Shown in pieces: positions 5,654-9,601 of a stretch of DNA of 9,601 nucleotides. The DNA is taken from the NCBI GenBank assembly GCA_025055355.1, contig JANWYM010000066.1, positions 1 through 9,601 of the forward strand, in the 5' to 3' direction. Position numbers and translations under genes: made by a program. The DNA is from Abditibacteriales bacterium. GTDB lineage: Bacteria > Armatimonadota > Abditibacteriia > Abditibacteriales > JANWYM01. Below the pieces are notes generated by a model, which saw nothing but the letters and a program-made list of their open reading frames with translations, did not search any database and was not told the origin of the DNA. The first letter of the stretch is position 1. Every line of letters starts with the position of its first letter.

Positions 5654-7366
5654 TCACAGCCCCAGCCGCTCATATACCTTCGCTTTCAACGCGCTGAAGA
5701 ACTCTCGGGTGTTGAACTGCGGGATGCCCTGTCCGGGGATTGGTGCGTGGCAGCGGTCGGGCAGCACGTCGTCCTCAGCGGTGAAGCCCTGTCGCTTGTC
5801 AATCGCGCGGGCGAGTTTGTAGATGTCGAGGCAGGCTCGTTTCAAGTCTTCAGGCGTGCAGTGGATGCCCAGCGCGTTGAGCAACAGCGCGTGTTCTTTG
5901 GCGTCCACTTTGGCGAACTTGCAGACGCCGCTCATGTCGTTGAGCAGGGTGACGAGACCGACGTTGGGAATGGCGTCGAGCCACCCTTCGAGGGTGCTCA
6001 CGCCTTTGTTAGCCGCTAACCCGTAGGTCGCCATGCTCATGTGGTTGCCGGCGATGGCAAACGCCGCCGCCGGGTCGGTGTTGCCCAGATAGGCGGCGAG
6101 TTCGAGGCCGTGAACGTGCATGGCGTTATGCTTGATGCCCGTCTGCTCGCTCATCGCTTTGACTCCCAGTGCCGCGAATTTATTGCGTCCGCAACAGACG
6201 TCCTCGATGACGCGCTTTGCGCCCGCGAAATCGCCGAACGTTAAGCCGTCCAACTGGTTCTCCATCATGTAGCCCAGCACGCCCCCCATCGTGATCGCGT
6301 CCACGCCCCCATCGTCGCACAGCCAGATAAGTTCACAAATCTGCCCGATGTCGAAGATGCCCAGATTCGGTCCGAGCAAGCAGCATGGCTCGTAGTCTAC
6401 CTTCGCCAGCGGCGTGCCGTCTTTGGTGTTGACGATCTTCCAGCACTTGATGCCGCACTGCACGCAGTTCTCATCGGTGACTCGGTGCGTTTGCTCGACG
6501 GCGTGGGTGTAAAGCCGCTTGGCGTCGGGGTGGTTGGCGTGACTGAAGTTGAACACGGGCAAACCGCCTTTGGGTCCGGTCAACGCCTCGATGTTGTAGC
6601 GCCACGTGCCGTGGTCGCGGTATTTGCTGGTCTCCTCCCCGCGCGCGATGTCCTTGTTGAGCGGCTGGAGGATCGCCTTGGGGAAATCTCGCTGGGCGCG
6701 GTTGAGTCCCTTGACGCCGACCGCCAGTAGGTTTTTGCTGCCCATGACCGCGCCCAGCCCGCCCCGCCCCGCGAAGCGCATGAACTTTTCGCCCTTCAAT
6801 GTTTGGCGGTCGGTGGAGCAACCAATGCAGGCGTAGCGCACACCGACCTCGCCCGCCGGTCCGATGACAGCGTAGTGCCCGCCCGGGCGCTGGTCTTGCA
6901 TCCAGCGGATGCGGGCGGACATCGGCGCCATCTGTATCGGCGTGGCGTCGCGCAGTTCTACGGTGACGTTGCCGTCCGCGCCTTCAATCCACAAGTAACT
7001 CAACTTCTCGCACGCGCCGCGAATAATGATGTCGTGGATGCCCGTGAACGCTATCTCCTGTCCCAAGTTGCCCGACGCTGCCGAATACATGATCCCCGGG
7101 TCGTCCTTGATGGAGCGCTTGAGCGGGCTGAACGCGGTGAAGTAGGTGCGCAGCCCCGTCATCACTTTGCTGCCCGTCAGGACGCCGATGTTGATGATGA
7201 GCGGGTTCTGCGGCGCAAACGGGTCAGCCACGCGCTCGCAGTGGTCGTGCACCCACGCCAGCGAACGTCCTATCCCGCCTAACTGTTCTGTGAGGGTTTT
7301 ATTCTCGCGCTCTTCGATGCACCACGCCCCCGAAGGTAATGCGATGTGCAAGGTTCGAGTGGTCAC
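5654..7366 (-). CDS. Aldehyde:ferredoxin oxidoreductase (AOR) family tungsten/molybdenum enzyme
   Basis: 570 residues, in the range of the AOR family, whose members use a tungsten- or molybdenum-bispyranopterin and one [4Fe-4S] cluster to oxidise aldehydes (or reduce acids) with ferredoxin. Visible features: the pterin-domain strand RFAGRGGLGAVMGSKNLLAV (197-216), nearly identical to family consensus; the cluster cysteines C301-x2-C304-x3-C308 in ENCVQCGIKCWK; the fourth cysteine C482 in MSGVCKFA; and HGLELAAY (419-426), equivalent to the kGlE.payd motif. An extra pair, C180-x2-C183 (YACIGCSTD), is not a standard cluster ligand. The N-terminal 100 residues fit the pterin-binding domain loosely. 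GTG 7366 is chosen because GGAGG precedes it by 8 bases on the - strand. No cofactor-synthesis or MoaD-like gene is adjacent. Substrate and metal cannot be told from sequence. Confidence 0.88.
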   Translation of the reverse strand: MTTRTLHIALPSGAWCIEERENKTLTEQLGGIGRSLAWVHDHCERVADPFAPQNPLIINIGVLTGSKVMTGLRTYFTAFSPLKRSIKDDPGIMYSAASGNLGQEIAFTGIHDIIIRGACEKLSYLWIEGADGNVTVELRDATPIQMAPMSARIRWMQDQRPGGHYAVIGPAGEVGVRYACIGCSTDRQTLKGEKFMRFAGRGGLGAVMGSKNLLAVGVKGLNRAQRDFPKAILQPLNKDIARGEETSKYRDHGTWRYNIEALTGPKGGLPVFNFSHANHPDAKRLYTHAVEQTHRVTDENCVQCGIKCWKIVNTKDGTPLAKVDYEPCCLLGPNLGIFDIGQICELIWLCDDGGVDAITMGGVLGYMMENQLDGLTFGDFAGAKRVIEDVCCGRNKFAALGVKAMSEQTGIKHNAMHVHGLELAAYLGNTDPAAAFAIAGNHMSMATYGLAANKGVSTLEGWLDAIPNVGLVTLLNDMSGVCKFAKVDAKEHALLLNALGIHCTPEDLKRACLDIYKLARAIDKRQGFTAEDDVLPDRCHAPIPGQGIPQFNTREFFSALKAKVYERLGL

Positions 7367-7396
7367 GTCCCCCACCTCCGCGATGATGCAGGAGGA

Positions 7397-7402
7397 AGTA
7401 TA
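7397..7402 (-). promoter_or_regulatory. Candidate -10 element for the oxidoreductase gene
   Basis: On the - strand the hexamer TATACT lies 31 bases upstream of the GTG at 7366, preceded by GT. It matches TATAAT at five of six positions. No convincing -35 hexamer is seen at standard spacing, so this is a weak-to-moderate call. Confidence 0.4.
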
Positions 7403-7559
7403 ACACAGCACGGAGCGGGGCGCACCGACATTTTTCGCAGCCAGAGCAGCCAACAGTGGGGGCGTGGCAGGGGGAGCGCATGCAACAAGTTTTGACTCCC
7501 GTTACTTTTTCAGCGAACTTTGAGGCATAAAGATGGTGAGGAAAGGATCTTGAAGGGAA

Positions 7560-7593
7560 CGGATCGCGCCGCTGGCAGCAGGGGCGGATCGCG
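7560..7593. repeat. Direct repeat CGGATCGCG upstream of the pilin gene
   Basis: The 9-mer CGGATCGCG occurs at 7560-7568 and 7585-7593, 25 bases apart, 34 bases before the pilin start. The spacing is about two and a half helical turns. It may be a regulator site or chance; there is no direct evidence for binding. Confidence 0.35.
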
Positions 7594-7626
7594 GTTCTCG
7601 AACGCCTCGACGGGAGGAGGTGGCTC

Positions 7627-7788
7627 ATGCAACATCTCTGGCTCGAAGAAGAGGGGCAAACGCTGGTCGAATACGGTTTGTTGGTGGCGTTGATCGCGTT
7701 GGTGTGCATCGGCATCCTGACCGTGCTGGGCGCCAAGGTGCGGAACGTTTTCGTTAACGTCAACACGAACCTGAAGTCTACCACGTAA
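7627..7788 (+). CDS. Flp/Fap-type IVb pilin (53 aa)
   Basis: A 53-residue prepilin: leader MQHLWLEEEG, then QTLVEYGLLVALIALVCIGI and a short hydrophilic tail ending NTNLKSTT. The junction G-QTLVEY exactly fits the Flp processing motif G/XXXXEY, in which the prepilin peptidase cuts after Gly and the Glu and Tyr at mature positions 5 and 6 are conserved. A single hydrophobic helix follows, as in Flp1 of Tad systems. GGGAGGAGG (7612-7620) lies 6 bases upstream of the ATG, and a strong terminator follows, so the gene looks like a single-gene unit. No TadA ATPase, TadV/CpaA peptidase or CpaC secretin gene is in the window; processing and assembly would need genes elsewhere. The product is likely an inner-membrane-inserted pilin, assembled into a fibre outside the cell. 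Confidence 0.9.
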   Translation: MQHLWLEEEGQTLVEYGLLVALIALVCIGILTVLGAKVRNVFVNVNTNLKSTT

Positions 7789-7806
7789 TGCTTCCTCGAA
7801 AAACAG

Positions 7807-7853
7807 AAAAGAGAGATGACGGCATAGGTCAAGATTGTCGTCATCTCTCTTTT
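7807..7853 (+). terminator. Strong terminator hairpin after the pilin gene
   Basis: AAAAGAGAGATGACG (7807-7821) is a perfect 15-base complement of CGTCATCTCTCTTTT (7839-7853), with a 17-base loop. It starts 18 bases after the pilin stop. The A-run and T-run make it usable as a bidirectional intrinsic terminator. Confidence 0.85.
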
Positions 7854-7915
7854 CGTCATCTGTCGACGCACAAGACAAAAGTTACGCGGCTGCCGTCATA
7901 GCCTGCCCCCAAACC

Positions 7916-7930
7916 CTCCCACGAGGGGAG
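7916..7930. repeat. Small CTCCC-GGGAG hairpin
   Basis: CTCCC (7916-7920) pairs with GGGAG (7926-7930) around ACGAG. It is of the same type as the hairpins at 814, 1864 and 5628. Confidence 0.45.
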
Positions 7931-7945
7931 AAGAGTGCGACAAGC

Positions 7946-7968
7946 AGCCCGGGGCGGCTTTTCTTTTC
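7946..7968 (+). terminator. Weak terminator-like hairpin with T-rich tail
   Basis: AGCC (7946-7949) pairs with GGCT (7956-7959), followed by TTTCTTTT through about 7967. The stem is only 4 bp, so it is a marginal call. Confidence 0.25.
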
Positions 7969-7982
7969 CCTGACTCATAAAT

Positions 7983-8053
7983 GTCGTTGCGGGCGCAGCG
8001 AGGCAATCCGCTACGCTGATGCTCGTCAGTGCGAGTGGAGCGAGGTAATCTCC
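7983..8053. repeat. Two copies of a 29-base direct repeat in the gap
   Basis: Copies at 7983-8011 and 8025-8053 match at 21 of 29 positions, with a shared core AGCGAGG-AATC and a period of 42 bases. The element looks like the GTCATTGCGAG...AGCGAAGCAATC type of dispersed intergenic repeat seen across many bacterial genomes (recalled, not searched). Its interior 12-mer is shared in reverse complement with the hairpin at 201-250. The 7789-8144 gap holds this repeat, the terminator and small hairpins; no gene is seen in it. Confidence 0.6.
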
Positions 8054-8144
8054 TGGGCTGGCGGGGAGGGGAGGTGTCCTCTGGGCGCGCCTCGACCGAC
8101 CCGGCGGTTTGTAATGCTCAGACGTTTCTTGTTGTCTTGCAGGA

Positions 8145-8645
8145 TTAGTTGATAGGTTCCACCGTGATGAAGAACTCCACGTCGGTGCCGCGTTCCTTCG
8201 CTAATGTGCCTTCGTCCACGCGAACCGTAAACGGCTTGCTCTCTCTCTCCGACAAGCCTGACACGGTCTGGGTAATGAACCCTGCGCTGAAGCCCGCCAG
8301 CCGCAGCACGACCGTAACCCGCACTGTCTCGGAAGCCTGAGGCGTCTTTTTGCGTAGCCAGCCTTTCACCTCGTAGACATCGTAGGTATTAGCCTCTTGG
8401 CCTTCCGTTCGCAGCCAACGGGCAGACACCTCGCGCACGATGTAATCTCGCGCCGTCCATTGTGGCATCCGCACTTTGACCACGGATGGCTTCGCGGGGG
8501 ACGGCACGGCAAACGAGGCGCGCGGACGGGTCAACACGAGCGCCATAACCGAGACCGCAACCAGACAGACGATGCTCAAAGACGAAGTAATGACCACCAA
8601 CGAACGTCTTGGTGCGTCGGGTGGGTCAAACGGATGCAATCTCAC
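8145..8645 (-). CDS. Membrane-anchored protein of unknown function (166 aa)
   Basis: The N-terminus (DAPRRSLVVITSSLSIVCLV, continuing hydrophobic to about residue 39) is a single transmembrane segment after an arginine pair, so the rest is probably outside the membrane. Residues 55-166 are beta-rich, with WTARDYIVREVSARWLRTEG, DVYEVKGWLRKK, VRVTVVLRLAGFSAGFITQT and a closing strand EFFITVEPI. The pattern of a 'V.G.l.n.....' strand followed by a rule-spaced pair of strands resembles the FxLYD/DUF3426 type of extracytoplasmic beta-sandwich, but this is only a shape match. The start is GTG 8645, with GAGGAG about 9 bases upstream. It is divergent from the Rieske gene, sharing a 231-base intergenic region. 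No enzyme motif is visible. Confidence 0.75.
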   Translation of the reverse strand: MRLHPFDPPDAPRRSLVVITSSLSIVCLVAVSVMALVLTRPRASFAVPSPAKPSVVKVRMPQWTARDYIVREVSARWLRTEGQEANTYDVYEVKGWLRKKTPQASETVRVTVVLRLAGFSAGFITQTVSGLSERESKPFTVRVDEGTLAKERGTDVEFFITVEPIN

Positions 8646-8751
8646 GGCTCATCACTCCTCATCGCGGGTTCGACCGGGAGCGCAGGACGCTCCGCAGGTT
8701 CACTCATCTTATGCCATAGACGGTTGAGGGAATTCACAGGGCGACTGCCTT

Positions 8752-8780
8752 TTGACACCGACTCAAGGGTTTGATATACT
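8752..8780 (+). promoter_or_regulatory. Sigma70-type promoter for the Rieske ferredoxin gene
   Basis: TTGACA (8752-8757) and TATACT (8775-8780) are separated by exactly 17 bases: a perfect -35 and a -10 matching five of six. Transcription should start near 8786-8788, giving a leader of about 90 bases before the ATG at 8877. Confidence 0.82.
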
Positions 8781-8817
8781 TGGCACAGAAATTGCCCCAA
8801 ACCATTGATGGTAGCTC

Positions 8818-8850
8818 GTCGCGCCGCGACGGAGTCCGCGACGCCGTCGC
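8818..8850 (+). promoter_or_regulatory. Structured 5' leader with competing hairpins
   Basis: In the leader of the Rieske gene, GTCGC (8818-8822) can pair with GCGAC (8826-8830) across GCC. Alternatively GCGACGG (8826-8832) pairs with CCGTCGC (8844-8850) across 11 bases. Both use 8826-8830, so only one can form at a time. The second ends 16 bases before the ribosome binding site. Confidence 0.4.
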
Positions 8851-8876
8851 AGGCTATTTGATGCGTGGAGGACAAT

Positions 8877-9185
8877 ATGGCAGAGTTCGTGAAGGTTGCG
8901 ACGACGGATCAATTGCCGCCCGGACAGGGTATGACCGTCCAGGTGAAAGGCGAATACGTCGCGCTGTTCAACGTGGACGGCGCGTTTTATGCGATTGATG
9001 ACACCTGCCCGCATGCGGGCGGGCCGCTGGGGCAGGGCACTTTGGAGGATTGCATCGTCACCTGTCCGTGGCACGGCTGGCGGTTTAACGTTACCACCGG
9101 CGTTTCGCCTGTTGTCAGCAGCATTGCTGTGAAGAAATACGAGGTGAAGGTGGAAGGCAACGAGGTTTTCGTGGCGGTGGAATGA
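8877..9185 (+). CDS. Rieske [2Fe-2S] ferredoxin
   Basis: A 102-residue single-domain Rieske protein, a small soluble one-electron carrier such as those feeding aromatic-ring dioxygenases or the NirD-like subunit of nitrite reductase. The ligand motifs are intact: C44-x-H46 in DDTCPHAGGPLGQG and C63-x2-H66 in VTCPWHGWRF, which match the dioxygenase-type spacing. The cluster-binding half is followed by a beta-rich C-terminal part (KYEVKVEGNEVFVAVE). ATG 8877 is used because GGAGG (8867-8871) lies 5 bases upstream; the GTG at 8865 lacks a comparable site. A strong promoter and structured leader precede it. The HAD gene starts within about 10 bases of its stop, suggesting an operon. No oxygenase subunit is adjacent, so the partner is unknown. 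Confidence 0.93.
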   Translation: MAEFVKVATTDQLPPGQGMTVQVKGEYVALFNVDGAFYAIDDTCPHAGGPLGQGTLEDCIVTCPWHGWRFNVTTGVSPVVSSIAVKKYEVKVEGNEVFVAVE

Positions 9186-9193
9186 GGGCGTGA

Positions 9194-9601
9194 GTGCGCG
9201 GGGTTCGTGCAGTGGTGAAAGCCGTTTTCTTTGATGCTTTTCATACACTGGTGTATCTGGAGGCGTTCGTGGAGCGTTTGCAGGCGGGCTTCGCTGAACG
9301 CGGTGTCATCGTGCCGTGGGAAGCCATCCAGCAAGCGGCGCGGGCAGAGATGAGGCACTACAAACGGAACGCGCTGCGCGGCAAAGACGCGGAGAGTCTG
9401 GCGCAATTGCGGCGCGAGTGCGGCGCGACGTTGAAGCAGGCGTTGACAGCGGCAGGAGTAGCGGTGCCGCTGACGACGGAAGAAGTAACGGCGGTGCTGC
9501 TGCGCAGCATCCGCTTTGGGGTTTACCCCGAGGTGGGGGAGGCGCTGCGAGGGCTGAAAGAGAGTGGCTATGTTTTGGGCGTCGTGAGCAATTGGGATTA
9601 T
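9194..9601 (+). CDS. HAD-superfamily hydrolase, subfamily IA-like (partial, runs off the window)
   Basis: About 136 residues are visible before the window ends. Motif I is KAVFFDAFHTL, the FFDA..TL form common in HAD subfamily IA (HDHD3-like): nucleophile Asp present, but the +2 position is Phe rather than the usual Asp general acid. A helical cap region follows (VPWEAIQQAARAEMRHYKRN and onward), then GVYPEVGEALRGLKESGY, and motif II appears as GVVSNWD. Motifs III and IV lie beyond the edge. The start is uncertain: GTG 9194 has GAGGG (9184-9188) 5 bases upstream and gives an extra six residues, while GTG 9212 or 9215 would give a shorter VKAVFFD start. Substrate cannot be told; phosphatase, dehalogenase or a related activity is possible. 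Confidence 0.85.
   Translation, partial: MRGVRAVVKAVFFDAFHTLVYLEAFVERLQAGFAERGVIVPWEAIQQAARAEMRHYKRNALRGKDAESLAQLRRECGATLKQALTAAGVAVPLTTEEVTAVLLRSIRFGVYPEVGEALRGLKESGYVLGVVSNWDY

Noticed and set aside
5456..6019. 187-residue + frame spanning the gap and the 3' end of the AOR-family gene
   Set aside because: Runs through hairpin repeats and then antisense to a motif-complete enzyme.
7835..8152. 105-residue + frame in the gap after the pilin gene
   Set aside because: Starts inside the terminator hairpin and reads through the direct repeats; the RSEAIRYADARQCEWSEVIS-type peptide is typical translated repeat.

Overview
The window is bacterial, roughly 55-60% GC, with strong AAGGAGG-type ribosome binding sites, GTG as well as ATG starts, and sigma70-like TTGACA/TATACT promoters. 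No rRNA, tRNA or CRISPR array was seen. The mix of an AOR-family oxidoreductase, FadD-type ligase, Flp pilin, a macro-domain protein and abundant small hairpin and tandem repeats suggests a free-living environmental bacterium, possibly from a poorly sampled phylum. The sequence alone does not fix the phylum.

Layout, left half (+ strand): the 3' end of an unidentified gene (2-166); a repeat-rich gap with two hairpins, the second running up to the next ribosome binding site; a macro-domain protein (270-764); an unrecognised 135-residue protein (906-1313); a long-chain acyl-CoA ligase (1417-3117); and two small, translationally coupled proteins of unknown function (3140-3385 and 3382-3723), the second a coiled coil. 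A dead zone follows (3734-3994), where a frameshifted scrap of a second fadD C-terminus is joined to the 3' part of a decayed IS630-type transposase.

Layout, right half: on the - strand are a secreted or anchored M48 zinc metalloprotease (5365-4031) and an aldehyde:ferredoxin-oxidoreductase-family protein (7366-5654), separated by a gap holding a terminator-like nested inverted repeat. Divergent from the oxidoreductase is a 53-residue Flp/Fap-type pilin (7627-7788), closed by a 15-bp perfect terminator hairpin. A repeat-bearing gap follows (7789-8144), then a membrane-anchored unknown protein on the - strand (8645-8145). Divergent from it, a textbook promoter drives a Rieske ferredoxin (8877-9185) and a HAD-family hydrolase that leaves the window.

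No single pathway links these genes. The clearest functional units are fadD with its two small followers, and the Rieske-HAD pair. The most unusual material is repeat-derived. Two 7-bp tandem arrays and a hairpin repeat are embedded in frame in the loop of the acyl-CoA ligase just before its ATP-binding motif. Related hairpin and direct-repeat families are scattered through the intergenic gaps. I did not find a convincing undescribed multi-gene system; the best candidates for follow-up are the repeat-invaded ligase, the coupled small-protein pair and the orphan pilin.
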